A stretch of DNA of 33,526 bases from Pseudomonadota bacterium (GCA_022566265.1 JADFJG010000001.1:1-33526), one strand, 5' to 3'. Positions 17,199-28,031 are shown, counted from the first letter of the stretch. Program-made: numbers and translations. Notes: generated from the letters alone by a model not told the origin.

Positions 17199-18479
17199 CT
17201 AGGATTTTCCCATACGGAAGGACGGTTTCCCGAGGCAGCACCTCTTGTACTTTCTGCCGCTGCCGCAGGGGCAAGGGTCGTTCCGGCCTGCTCGACGCGT
17301 GGCTTTGGCGTCCCCGGACCACAAAAGATGCCTCATTTGCGCTTCGGAGGCTCCTGACTTCTTGAGCCTTGCCATCCTCTGCAGAAATGGCCGGCTGTAG
17401 GTGAAAAAACGTTTGTAGCCCGCACAGAGATAGTTCAGCCCCTCTTCGCCGTCCGGCGTCCGGGAAAACCGGTCTTTCGGGCATCCGCCATTGCACGAGC
17501 TGAGGACCTCGCATTCCAGGCAGAACCTGGGCAGCTCGTCCTGCTTCCTGCGTCCGAACGCCCGCTGTTCCGGGCTCTCCAGCAATTCCACCAGCCGTGT
17601 TTCGCGAATGTTCCCCAGGCGGTGTTCCGGTTCGACGAAATGGTCGCAGGAATAGAAATCCCCGTTATGTTCGACGACGACGACATCGCCGCAGGTCTCC
17701 CTCAACACGCAGAGCGCATGCTCCACCCCCAGGAAGGGTCTTATGGCCTCGTCGAAGTTCTGGATGACGATGCGTCCGATATCGTGCCTGGTCCACTCAT
17801 CGAAAACCGTGCATAGGAATTTCCCGTAATCATCCGCCGGAACCGTTTCCGCGCTTGTTCCATTACCATCCTGGCGCATCACCAGCGGAAGAAATTGCAT
17901 GAATTTGACGCCGATTTCCTTGAAAAAACTGTAGACCGCCGCAGGCTGGCGAACATTCACATGATGAACGACACAGAGCACGTCGCATTCGATCCGATAT
18001 TTCCTCAAGAGCCGATAAGCCCGCATCACCTGCTTATGGGTCGATTCCCCTCTCTTGGTTATGCGATAGCGGTCGTGGAGCTCCTTCGGACCGTCGATGC
18101 TGATTCCGACCTGGAAACCATGCCTCGCAAGGAAGCGGCACCATTCTTCGTCCAGGAGTGTGCCGTTCGTTTGAATGCCATTGAGGATCTTGCGTCCCGG
18201 GGGCCGGTGCTTTGTTTGGAGTTCGACGATCCGCCGAAAATAGTCGATTCCCAGAATAGTCGGCTCGCCGCCGTGCCATGCAAAGAAAATCAGTTCTATC
18301 GGACAAGCCTCGATGTGCTGGACGATGTATTCCTCCAGCAAGTCGTCCGCCATGCGAAACGATTCGGTCTTCGGATAGAGATCCTTCTTCCTGAGGTAAT
18401 AGCAATAGCCGCAGTCTAGGTTGCAGACCGCGCCTACCGGTTTCACCATGACCTGGAATTCCCGCGAGGCTTGGCCCAT
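17199..18479 (-). CDS. anSME-type radical SAM protein with SPASM domain and C-terminal SEC-C motif
   Basis: A 426-residue radical SAM enzyme of the anaerobic sulfatase-maturase type. The [4Fe-4S] cysteines are Cys19, Cys23 and Cys26 in CNLDCGYCYYLRKKDLYP. Further family motifs are FFAWHGGEPTILG, NGIQTNGTLLDEEWC and GISIDGPKELHDRYR. A cysteine-rich SPASM region follows (FYSCDHFV, CLECEVLSSCNGGCPKDRF). A SEC-C zinc motif, GRNDPCPCGSGRKYKRCC, closes the protein at about 398-415. Such enzymes oxidise a Cys or Ser of a partner sulfatase to formylglycine, or modify other peptides. No sulfatase or small-peptide target is visible nearby. The gene is visibly less GC-rich than its neighbours and is followed by structured non-coding DNA, suggesting horizontal gain. 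Confidence 0.9.
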   Translation of the reverse strand: MGQASREFQVMVKPVGAVCNLDCGYCYYLRKKDLYPKTESFRMADDLLEEYIVQHIEACPIELIFFAWHGGEPTILGIDYFRRIVELQTKHRPPGRKILNGIQTNGTLLDEEWCRFLARHGFQVGISIDGPKELHDRYRITKRGESTHKQVMRAYRLLRKYRIECDVLCVVHHVNVRQPAAVYSFFKEIGVKFMQFLPLVMRQDGNGTSAETVPADDYGKFLCTVFDEWTRHDIGRIVIQNFDEAIRPFLGVEHALCVLRETCGDVVVVEHNGDFYSCDHFVEPEHRLGNIRETRLVELLESPEQRAFGRRKQDELPRFCLECEVLSSCNGGCPKDRFSRTPDGEEGLNYLCAGYKRFFTYSRPFLQRMARLKKSGASEAQMRHLLWSGDAKATRRAGRNDPCPCGSGRKYKRCCLGKPSFRMGKS

Positions 18480-19114
18480 CGCGCTCTACCCTATCGCAGA
18501 AGGGCGCCATGAACGGCGTCGAACCAGCAAACTGCTCGTGGGTGACCCGAGGCATATGATAATGGTGAACTCCCAATAGCACCTAAGTCATCAAGGGCGG
18601 CGGTCATATATCGCCGTTAACCCATGCCGACGCGGTAGCAGGTATCGTAAACCAGCATTTCAGTACGCATCAAGCTGAACGGGTACTCTGATTTGAAGCC
18701 CGCCAATTCGGATACCTTTTGTCATAATCCCGGGTGAAGGAGAAGCCAGTGTGGCAATATCGGCTTCTTTCTGATGTCCGTTTTCAAGCTGTGTCGGTAA
18801 CTTTGTTCGTCCCCAGCATCGCGGGTTCGAAGAAGGCTCGAGGCTGTCGCGCATGGCAGGAGGCGAGACCATAAGACGACGGTTGATCAGACTCTGATAC
18901 GCGGGTTGGTTACCGCAAGACCGTGTAATCGTCTCGGGCCTGCCTCTGTCTAATCGCGGCCGTCGGTCGAAAACAGGCCGCGGAGGACGCCAATCCGTTT
19001 CACCCTTCGGGTTCCGCATCCGAACCGCTCTCCACCTGATCTAAGCCTCTGATTCCTGTAACAGAACCGGACAGGACAAGCATCAGACAGATCGGTCATC
19101 TGGGAAATGCGGAC
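18480..19114. other. About 630-base low-GC intergenic region rich in inverted repeats
   Basis: No convincing gene is seen. A 119-codon minus-strand frame (18660-19019) exists, but its product has no recognisable domain and several stretches are set by hairpin symmetry. The region has many stems: AGGTATC/GATACCT (18640-18646 with 18711-18717), AGAAGCC/GGCTTCT (18741-18747 with 18762-18768), GGCAGG/CCTGCC continued by GAGAC/GTCTC (18855-18869 with 18931-18944), ATCAG/CTGAT (18886-18898) and CGCGGCC/GGCCGCG (18955-18961 with 18976-18982). This density suggests a structured RNA or decayed mobile element. Confidence 0.5.
18855..18944. other. Branched stem structure (multi-way junction), possible ncRNA
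   Basis: A closing stem pairs 18855-18860 (GGCAGG) with 18939-18944 (CCTGCC) and continues with GAGAC (18865-18869) against GTCTC (18931-18935). Enclosed are two hairpins: ATCAG-ACT-CTGAT at 18886-18898 and GCGG/CCGC at 18901-18916. The result is a branched fold that could form in RNA of either strand. I do not recognise a known RNA family; group II intron domain V was looked for and not found. Confidence 0.35.
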
Positions 19115-19573
19115 TTAAAGAAAATCCCGCAGCATCGCTACCAGCGGCGCGTCGGCCGGCGGCATCGCCAGGTTTGTCATCTCGCCCGGGCGCAGCCATT
19201 TGAGTTCCTGCCCCTCCAGCGCCACCGGCGTCCCGTCCCAGACGCGGCAAACATATAGCGGCATCAGCAGGTGGAAGTCCTCGTAGCGGTGAGAGGCGAA
19301 GGTGAAGGGCGCCAGGCAGCTTTCGGTGATATCGAGGCCGAGCTCTTCCTTGAGCTCTCTGATCAGCGCCGCCTCGGGGGTTTCTCCGGCCAACAGCTTG
19401 CCGCCGGGAAACTCCCACAGCCCGGCCATCGCCTTGCCTTCGGGACGCTTGGCCAGCAACACCCTGCCATCGATATCGACAAGCGCCATCGCCGCGACCA
19501 AGACCACGGGCAGGGCCGCGGCCCCGGTGTCTTGCTCAGCTCCGGTAACTGGCATTGATGTCGATGTAGTCAT
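19115..19573 (-). CDS. mutT: 8-oxo-dGTP diphosphatase MutT (Nudix)
   Basis: A Nudix hydrolase, 152 residues from the longest start, very likely MutT, which removes oxidised dGTP from the nucleotide pool. It has LLAKRPEGKAMAGLWEFPGGK followed by the Nudix box with GETPEAALIRELKEELGL, where the EExG-type metal-binding core reads REL-EELG. The GLWEFPGGK segment favours MutT over other Nudix enzymes. The start is uncertain: ATGs at 19573 and 19555 both overlap the argJ end (by 38 or 20 bases) and neither has a clear ribosome site; starts further in, just before VVLVAAMALVDIDG, would also keep the domain. argJ-mutT is a common alphaproteobacterial pair. Confidence 0.9.
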   Translation of the reverse strand: MTTSTSMPVTGAEQDTGAAALPVVLVAAMALVDIDGRVLLAKRPEGKAMAGLWEFPGGKLLAGETPEAALIRELKEELGLDITESCLAPFTFASHRYEDFHLLMPLYVCRVWDGTPVALEGQELKWLRPGEMTNLAMPPADAPLVAMLRDFL

Positions 19574-20783
19574 GGGTCAGATCGCAGCCCCACACCCGCG
19601 CCCGGCCCCGGCCCTTGCCGCCGTTGGCGCCGACATCGACGGCGATGTCGATCTCCTTGCCCTTGAGATGCGCCGCCACCGGCGCCTCGTCGTAATCGGG
19701 CCGGACCCTGCCGGCGTCGGTGATATCGACGCCGCCGATAGCGATCTTCAGCCGGCCCTGCTCGACCCGCTCGCCGGATTTGCCGACGGCCATGACGATG
19801 CGGCCCCAGTTGGCGTCCTCGCCGGCGATCGCCGTCTTGACCAGGGGCGAGTTGGCGATGGCGAAGCCGATGCGCCGCGCCGCCCCATTATCGGCGGCGC
19901 CGGTGACGTCGATGGTGATGAACTTGGACGCCCCTTCGCCGTCGCGCACGGTCTGTTGGGCGAGGGACGCCATCACCTCATCGAGCCGGCGGCGGAAATC
20001 CTTGAAATGCGCATCGCCGAGCCGCGCGACCGGCTTGTGACGCGCGCCCTTTCCGGTGGCGCACAGCAGCACCGTGTCGCTGGTCGAGGTGTCGCTGTCC
20101 GCCGAGATACAGTTGAACGAGCGGTCATTGGCGCGCTTCAAGGCCGCCTGCAGGACCGGCGCCGGGATCCTGGCATCGGTGAAAACGAAACTCAGCGACG
20201 TCGCCATGTCGGGCGATATCATGCCGGAGCCCTTGGCGATGCCGGCGATGGTGACGGAGGCGCCACCGATGTCCGCCGTCCCGGCCGCGCCCTTGGAAAA
20301 GGTATCCGTCGTCCTGATGGCGTCGGCGGCGGCCTTCCATCCCTCCGCGCTCAACCCCTTGGCCCGGAGTTTAGGCAGGGCGGCGGTGATCTTCCCGTCG
20401 GCAAGGAATTCGCCGATCACCCCGGTCGAGGCGATGAACACCTGCTTTCGCGGACAGCCGAAGAGCTTCGCCGCCGCCGCGACCGTGCGCCCGACCGAGG
20501 CGACGCCAGGGGCGCCGGTAAAGGCGTTGGCGTTGCCGGAATTGACCACGATCGCCCGGACCCTGCCGCCCGCAAGCGCCCCGCGGCACCATTGCACCGG
20601 CGCCGAGGCCATCGACGAAGTGGTGAATACCCCCCCAACCGTCGTCCCCGGCGCCAGTTCGGCGAGCATGAGGTCGTCGCGGCCCCGGTAACGGAGGCCG
20701 CAACGCGCGGCGCCGATCCTAACGCCCTTGACGGCCGGGATGGCGGGAAAACGGGCCGGCGCCAGCGGTGATTTCTTGGCCAT
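19536..20783 (-). CDS. argJ: Bifunctional ornithine acetyltransferase / N-acetylglutamate synthase
   Basis: ArgJ moves the acetyl group from N-acetylornithine to glutamate in the cyclic arginine pathway and may also make N-acetylglutamate from acetyl-CoA. The 415-residue precursor self-cleaves before a threonine, here Thr195 in KGSGMISPDMATSL, where family members usually read NMATML. Other family motifs are VVNSGNANAFTG, ASTGVIGEFL and, near the C-terminus, DLTHDYIDINASYRS. The gene follows the parvulin gene by 105 bases that contain two 30-base palindromic repeats, and overlaps mutT. Confidence 0.96.
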   Translation of the reverse strand: MAKKSPLAPARFPAIPAVKGVRIGAARCGLRYRGRDDLMLAELAPGTTVGGVFTTSSMASAPVQWCRGALAGGRVRAIVVNSGNANAFTGAPGVASVGRTVAAAAKLFGCPRKQVFIASTGVIGEFLADGKITAALPKLRAKGLSAEGWKAAADAIRTTDTFSKGAAGTADIGGASVTIAGIAKGSGMISPDMATSLSFVFTDARIPAPVLQAALKRANDRSFNCISADSDTSTSDTVLLCATGKGARHKPVARLGDAHFKDFRRRLDEVMASLAQQTVRDGEGASKFITIDVTGAADNGAARRIGFAIANSPLVKTAIAGEDANWGRIVMAVGKSGERVEQGRLKIAIGGVDITDAGRVRPDYDEAPVAAHLKGKEIDIAVDVGANGGKGRGRARVWGCDLTHDYIDINASYRS

Positions 20784-20804
20784 TTCGGTGATCTATATTC
20801 ATTG

Positions 20805-20864
20805 GTTCACGGACGGCCCCTGGGGGCCGTGGCGGTTCAAAGACGGCCCCTGGGGGCCGTGGCG
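20805..20864. repeat. Two tandem 30-base units, each with a strong GC hairpin
   Basis: Two direct repeats of 30 bases (20805-20834 and 20835-20864) differ at only two positions. Each holds the palindrome ACGGCCCC-TG-GGGGCCGT (20813-20830 and 20843-20860), an 8-base stem with a 2-base centre. They lie between the parvulin stop (20889) and argJ start (20783), both transcribed on the minus strand, and begin about 20 bases before the argJ ATG. No T-run follows, so a classic terminator is unlikely; REP-like mRNA stabilisation or attenuation is possible. Confidence 0.7.
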
Positions 20865-20888
20865 GCGTCGAGCGGTGCGTCTCAAGGT

Positions 20889-21872
20889 TTACGGCATTAT
20901 TTTGGTGGGGTTCGGCTTTGGTTCAACGCCCTTCCCGGCGGGTGTCGCCTTCGGCTCGACGACCGGCGAGCCGTCGGGGTTGAAACGCACGATCTTGGTG
21001 GACTTCCTCAGCCTGAACATCTCCGCCTCCACCACCTCCCGGGACATTTCGGTGTGCAACTGTTCCCGCTTCTTTTCGAAACTGGGCGATTTAACCTCGC
21101 GGATATCCTCGGTCAGGATAATGTGCCAGCCGAACTGGGTCTTGACCGGCTTCTTGGTCATCTGGCCCGGCTTCAACGCGAACGCGGCTTCGGCGAATGG
21201 CGGCACCATCTGTTGGCGCTTGAAATAGCCGAGATCGCCGCCGCGCGCGGCGGAGGGACCGATCGACTTGGCCGTGGCCGTGGCGGCGAATTCGGCGCCG
21301 TTCTCAAGCTCCGCGATCACGGCGATGGCCTCTTCTTCGGTCTTGACCAGGATGTGCCGGGCGCGGGCTTCCTCGACAACCGGCGACTCCTTCACCTGGC
21401 GTTCATATCGCTTGCGCAACGCCGCCTCGGTGACCTCGATCTGGACGCGGCGGCTGAGATAGACCTCGTGAATCACGCGCTCCCTGATGTCGGCCATCCG
21501 CTTCTCCACCTCGGGATCGTTTTCGAGCCCCTGGCGGCTGACCTCGGCGCCGATCAGCTTTCTGTCGATGACCTGGTTCAGCAACATCGGGAATACGTTC
21601 TCGAACGGCAACCGCCGGTACTGCTTCGGCAGGCTCTCGGCCTGGAGTTCGACCTCCGAGCGGTAGATCGGCCTGCCGTCGAGCCTGGCGACGACGGGAT
21701 CGCCGGCTTCACCCTTCTCGGCCTTCTCGGCCTTCACTGCCTTCGCGGCCTTCGTATTTTCCGCTTCCGCCTTGGTTTCCTGCCCCTCGGCATAGCCACT
21801 CGGGCCTGCCAGCAGGACGGCCAGGAGGAGAAGTCGGACAATCTCTCCGAGGCGGAACGGTGGACGATTCAT
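20889..21872 (-). CDS. Exported parvulin-type peptidyl-prolyl isomerase (SurA/PrsA-like)
   Basis: A 327-residue periplasmic or secreted folding factor. A signal peptide is visible (residues 1 to about 29, hydrophobic core VRLLLLAVLLAGPSG), followed by a Lys/Ala/Glu-rich repetitive linker. A SurA-like N-terminal helical region spans about 55-165 (LLNQVIDRKLI). The PPIC rotamase domain lies at about 170-265, with ARHILVKTEEEA, GGDLGYFKRQQMVPPFAEAAF and FGWHIILTEDI. The start at 21872 is set by the signal peptide and an AAGGA site; the frame runs open far upstream, antisense to secA, which is a composition artefact. It is divergent from secA, an arrangement seen in other alphaproteobacteria. Confidence 0.93.
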   Translation of the reverse strand: MNRPPFRLGEIVRLLLLAVLLAGPSGYAEGQETKAEAENTKAAKAVKAEKAEKGEAGDPVVARLDGRPIYRSEVELQAESLPKQYRRLPFENVFPMLLNQVIDRKLIGAEVSRQGLENDPEVEKRMADIRERVIHEVYLSRRVQIEVTEAALRKRYERQVKESPVVEEARARHILVKTEEEAIAVIAELENGAEFAATATAKSIGPSAARGGDLGYFKRQQMVPPFAEAAFALKPGQMTKKPVKTQFGWHIILTEDIREVKSPSFEKKREQLHTEMSREVVEAEMFRLRKSTKIVRFNPDGSPVVEPKATPAGKGVEPKPNPTKIMP

Positions 21873-22038
21873 CACGAATTCCTTGCGAATAAGGGGGCCG
21901 GCGTCAGTGCCACGGCAAGTGCCGGAATGCCATCCTAGCCTACATTCCAGGGGCCGGCACGGGAAATGCACGGCCCGGCGCCACCATATCCGCATTCCCG
22001 ATTTGCCTTCCCGCTCGGCGGCGCCGCCAAGGCCGGCG

Positions 22039-22067
22039 TTGACAGAAAGGCGGGGTGTATCTATCTC
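22039..22067 (+). promoter_or_regulatory. Candidate secA promoter
   Basis: A perfect -35 TTGACA (22039-22044) is followed after 17 bases by TATCTC (22062-22067), a moderate -10. It would give a transcript start near 22074 and a 60-base leader before the secA ATG at 22134. Position in the parvulin/secA divergent region supports the call. Confidence 0.45.
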
Positions 22068-22133
22068 TCTGGTGCATTTTCGCCACTCTTCCACCCACTG
22101 CCGGGCCTGGAGCGGCGGTTGCGAGGGCAATTC

Positions 22134-24893
<2,760 letters not shown>

Positions 24894-24908
24894 GCCACCG
24901 GGATCGCG

Positions 24909-24922
24909 CCGGCACTGGCCGG
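24909..24922. terminator. Weak hairpin between convergent secA and accA
   Basis: CCGGC-ACTG-GCCGG forms a 5-base stem with a 4-base loop in the 37 bases between the two stop codons. There is no T-run on either side, so any bidirectional termination role is weakly supported. Confidence 0.25.
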
Positions 24923-24930
24923 ATCGTGCC

Positions 24931-25887
24931 CTAACCGAGCCCCTTCTTGCCCATCTCGAGGAATCTCTCGCGCCGGCGGGCGCGCAGGACGCCGCCCTCG
25001 ACGCCGATGATCTCGCGCAGGACCTTCTCGAGCGCCTCGCCGACGGCGGCGATGGTCGCCTCCTTGTTGCGCTGGGCGCCGCCGACGGGCTCGGCCACGA
25101 CCTTGTCGATGATGCCGAGTTCGAGGAGATCGGGCGCCGTAAGTTTCAGCGCCTCCGCCGCGCCGATGGCCTCTTCGCCATTGCGCCACAGGATCGAGGC
25201 GCAGCCCTCCGGCGAGATCACCGAATAGATCGCGTGCTCCAGCATGATCACCCTGTCGGCGGCGGCGAGCGCGATGGCCCCGCCCGAGCCGCCCTCGCCG
25301 ATGATGACGCTGATCAGGGGCACGCGGACATCCAGGCAGACCTCGATCGAACGGGCGATGGCCTCGGCCTGGCCACGTTCCTCGGCGCCGACGCCGGGAT
25401 AGGCGCCGGCGGTGTCGACCAGGGTGATGATGGGCAGTCCGAAGCGCTCGGCCAATCTCATCAGACGCCGCGCCTTGCGGTAGCCTTCCGGGCGCGCCAT
25501 GCCGAAATTGTGATGGAGGCGCGTCTCGGTGTCCTTGCCCTTCTCATGGCCGATCACCATCGCCGAGTAGCCGCAAAAACGCCCGAGGCCACCGATGATG
25601 GCGTTGTCCTCGGCAAAGAAGCGGTCGCCCGCGAGGGGCGTGAAATTCTCGATCAGGACGTCGGCGTAGTCGAGGAAATGGGGACGGTCGGGATGACGGG
25701 CGACCTGCACCCTCTGCCATGGCGTCAGCTTGGCGTAAGTCTGGCGCAGCAGCCTGTCGGCCTTGGTCTGGAGCTTCGAAACCTCGTCGGCGATATTGAT
25801 TTCGCCGTCGCCATCGAGGTGGCGGAGCTCCTCGATCTTGCCTTCGAGCTCGGCGATCGGTTTTTCGAAATCGAGGAACGTTGGCAT
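24931..25887 (-). CDS. accA: Acetyl-CoA carboxylase carboxyltransferase subunit alpha
   Basis: AccA with AccD transfers the carboxyl group from biotin to acetyl-CoA, giving malonyl-CoA for fatty-acid synthesis. The 318-residue length is standard. Typical segments are [19 protein letters not shown] at the N-terminus, [28 protein letters not shown], the [14 protein letters not shown] motif, [24 protein letters not shown] with parts of the CoA site, and [12 protein letters not shown]. It starts 9 bases after the malyl-CoA-lyase-like gene on the same strand, so the two are probably co-transcribed. It converges with secA. Confidence 0.98.
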   Translation of the reverse strand: MPTFLDFEKPIAELEGKIEELRHLDGDGEINIADEVSKLQTKADRLLRQTYAKLTPWQRVQVARHPDRPHFLDYADVLIENFTPLAGDRFFAEDNAIIGGLGRFCGYSAMVIGHEKGKDTETRLHHNFGMARPEGYRKARRLMRLAERFGLPIITLVDTAGAYPGVGAEERGQAEAIARSIEVCLDVRVPLISVIIGEGGSGGAIALAAADRVIMLEHAIYSVISPEGCASILWRNGEEAIGAAEALKLTAPDLLELGIIDKVVAEPVGGAQRNKEATIAAVGEALEKVLREIIGVEGGVLRARRRERFLEMGKKGLG

Positions 25888-25896
25888 CGGGTCTTC

Positions 25897-26883
25897 TCAG
25901 GCCTTCCCGCCGGCGGCGATCAGCTCGGCTTTCCTCACCATCACTTCCGCCTGCTTGATCGAGGCGACGTCGATCATCCGGCCGTCGAGCGCCACCGCCC
26001 CCTTGCCCTCGCGCTCGGCTTCGGCCATCGCCTCCATGATCCGCTTGGCGTTGGCCAGCTCTTCGTCCGCCGGCGTGAAGACCTCGTTGGCGATGGCGAT
26101 CTGCGAAGGGTGGATGGCCCACTTGCCCTCGCAACCGAGCGCCGCCGCCCGCTTGGCCGCGGCCCTCAGCCCGTCGGCGTCGGAATAGTCGCCGAACGGC
26201 CCGTCGACCGGGCGCAGACCATGGGCCCTGGCGGCGACGACGATGCGGGAGAGGGCGTAGTGCCACATGTCGCCCCAATGGACCGAGCGGGCGCCGTCCC
26301 CGTCGGCGTCCGCCAGCACCGAGTAATCGGCGTTCACCCCGCCCATGGTGGTGGTCCTGGCCTTGGTCGAAGCGGCATAGTCGGCGGAGCCGAAATGCAG
26401 ACATTCGTTACGCGGACTGGCGCCGGCGATGTCATTCACGTTCTTCATGCCAAGCGCGGTCTCGATGAGAATCTCGAAACCGATGCGCCGTCCGAACCCC
26501 TTGGCCGCCTCGATCTGGGATACCAGGACGTCGACCGTGTAGATGTCGCTGGCATTGCCGGCCTTGGGGATCATGATGAGGTCGAGCTTGTCCCCCGCCT
26601 GCTCGACCACCTCGATAACGTCGCGGTACATATAGGGCGTATCGAGGCCGTTGATCCTGACCGAGATCGTCTTGGCGCCCCAGTCGATCTCCTTCAACGC
26701 GCCGATCACGTTGTTCCGCGCCGTCGCCTTGTCATCGGGCGCCACCGAGTCCTCGAGGTCGAGGAAGACGACGTCGGCGGCCGAAGCGGCGGCCTTCTCG
26801 AAGAGTTCCGGGCGGATGCCGGGAACCGCGAGCTCGCTGCGGTTCAAACGCGGGACGGCCTGCTCGACCACTCGGAAGCTCAT
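25897..26883 (-). CDS. L-malyl-CoA / beta-methylmalyl-CoA lyase-like (CitE family)
   Basis: A 328-residue HpcH/HpaI aldolase-superfamily protein that closely resembles Mcl enzymes of alphaproteobacteria. These cleave malyl-CoA and beta-methylmalyl-CoA and act in the ethylmalonyl-CoA pathway and related glyoxylate metabolism. Support comes from VFLDLEDSVAPDDKATAR, SVRINGLDTPYMYRDV, LIMIPKAGNASDIY with its metal- and CoA-binding surroundings, PVDGPFGDYSD and GKWAIHPSQIAIANEVFTP. A related Mcl2-type malyl-CoA thioesterase is an alternative. Placement between xerD and accA is unusual to my knowledge, though acetyl-CoA use is a shared theme. Its ribosome site (AGAAGGGTGAG before ATG) comes from a copy of the repeat core at 26885-26909. 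Confidence 0.88.
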   Translation of the reverse strand: MSFRVVEQAVPRLNRSELAVPGIRPELFEKAAASAADVVFLDLEDSVAPDDKATARNNVIGALKEIDWGAKTISVRINGLDTPYMYRDVIEVVEQAGDKLDLIMIPKAGNASDIYTVDVLVSQIEAAKGFGRRIGFEILIETALGMKNVNDIAGASPRNECLHFGSADYAASTKARTTTMGGVNADYSVLADADGDGARSVHWGDMWHYALSRIVVAARAHGLRPVDGPFGDYSDADGLRAAAKRAAALGCEGKWAIHPSQIAIANEVFTPADEELANAKRIMEAMAEAEREGKGAVALDGRMIDVASIKQAEVMVRKAELIAAGGKA

Positions 26884-26884
26884 C

Positions 26885-26909
26885 TCACCCTTCTATGAAA
26901 GTAAGTACT
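26885..26909 (-). repeat. Solo copy of the 32.2-kb repeat core, before the mcl start
   Basis: On the minus strand this reads AGTACTTACTTTCATAG followed by AAGGGTGA. It matches the left core of the element at 32204 at 24 of 25 positions (A for G at one site) and the right core nearly as well. It ends one base before the ATG triplet's preceding G, so the AAGGG acts as the likely ribosome-binding site for the malyl-CoA lyase-like gene. The outer ends of the 32-kb element are not found here, so this is a solo core or a remnant. Confidence 0.8.
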
Positions 26910-27048
26910 GGAGCACGATCCGGGCGGGCGCCGAAAAAGAGGGTGCCATGCCCACCCGCGAAACGCCCAAAAAATCAGGATAAACGGCGAAACGGGGGCA
27001 ATTGTCAACGCCCGAGACCCTGGTCCGGCCGATCGGCCGGGCGGACGA

Positions 27049-28020
27049 TCACGGCTCGCCCTCGCCGGCGCCATCGGTAAGCGACGGCGTGGCCAGGGGA
27101 TGGTGGGCCTGGACCAGGGACCTGAGCCGTTGGTCGAGAATATGGGTGTAGATCTGGGTGGTGGATATATCGGCGTGTCCCAGCATCTGCTGGACGCTCC
27201 GGAGATCGGCGCCGTTGGCGAGAAGGTGGCTGGCGAAGGCGTGGCGGAGCACATGGGGAGAGACGCGGGCGGGATCGAGAGAGGCATCGGCGGCGAGGCG
27301 CTTGAGCAACTGGGCCAGGCGCTGGCGCGTCAGGTGCCCGCTGGCGCCGCGCGAAGGAAACAGCCACTTCACCTCCCGTCCCCGGGGCAGGAAGTGGCCC
27401 CGTACCGCGCGGTAAGCGGTCATCGCCTCGATCGCGGCGCCGCCGAGCGGCACCATGCGCTCCTTGGCGCCCTTGCCGAGCACGATAAGGACGCCGGCCT
27501 CGCGCGGCAGCGCGGAAAGCGGCAGGGTGACGAGCTCGGACACCCGCAAACCCGTGGCGTAGAGAATTTCGAGAAGCGCCGTCAGCCTGATACCTCCCGC
27601 GCCCTTGACGGCGCGCGCCGCCGCCAGCAGGGCATCGACCTCGGCTTCGCCGAGGACCTTGGGCAGGGCGCGCCCCTGGCGCGGGCTGTCGATTCCGGCG
27701 GTGGCGTCTTGGCGGCGAATGCCCTCGGCGAACAGGAAGCGGTAGAACTGCCGGAGCGAGGACAAATGCCGGGCGCTGGTCCCCGGCGCCAGCCCGGCGC
27801 GGGCGAGGTCCTGGATATGATCCCTGACCGCGTCCGTGTCGGCCGCCTCGATGGAGACGCCCCGCGCCGCGAGGCGGGCGGCAAATCGCGTAAGATCGCG
27901 CCGATAGGCCTCCAGGGTGTTGGCCGCGGCCCCGCGCTCCGCCGACAGCATCTCGAGAAACGACTCCACATGACGGAAGCCGGAGCCGAAATCTTCGTTT
28001 CCTCTTTCTTCAGGGTCCAT
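27049..28020 (-). CDS. xerD: Tyrosine recombinase XerD
   Basis: XerD works with XerC at the dif site to resolve chromosome dimers. The 323-residue protein has the SAM-like N-terminal DNA-binding domain (about 15-105) and the catalytic domain with all expected residues: Arg159 in YATGLRVSEL, Lys183 in LGKGAKERMVPL, His256 and Arg259 in SPHVLRHAFASHLL, His282 in LGHADISTTQIY and the nucleophile Tyr291. The pattern QQMLGHADISTTQIYTH suits XerD better than XerC. Neighbours (accA side, and aroK/aroB across the large exported protein) match the usual alphaproteobacterial place of chromosomal xerD, so it is not a phage integrase. Confidence 0.93.
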   Translation of the reverse strand: MDPEERGNEDFGSGFRHVESFLEMLSAERGAAANTLEAYRRDLTRFAARLAARGVSIEAADTDAVRDHIQDLARAGLAPGTSARHLSSLRQFYRFLFAEGIRRQDATAGIDSPRQGRALPKVLGEAEVDALLAAARAVKGAGGIRLTALLEILYATGLRVSELVTLPLSALPREAGVLIVLGKGAKERMVPLGGAAIEAMTAYRAVRGHFLPRGREVKWLFPSRGASGHLTRQRLAQLLKRLAADASLDPARVSPHVLRHAFASHLLANGADLRSVQQMLGHADISTTQIYTHILDQRLRSLVQAHHPLATPSLTDGAGEGEP

Positions 28021-28031
28021 ATTAAGCCGGA

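Noticed and set aside
18814-18830. A GGTTCGAA string resembling a tRNA T-loop
   Set aside because: The flanking bases do not form the T-stem and no acceptor or anticodon arms are found.
18660-19019. A 119-codon minus-strand frame in the low-GC region
   Set aside because: No domain recognised, no ribosome site, and much of it lies in inverted repeats. Kept as non-coding pending a search.
18480-19114. Group II intron
   Set aside because: The stem density is suggestive, but no domain V consensus, intron boundary sequence or reverse transcriptase was found on either strand.
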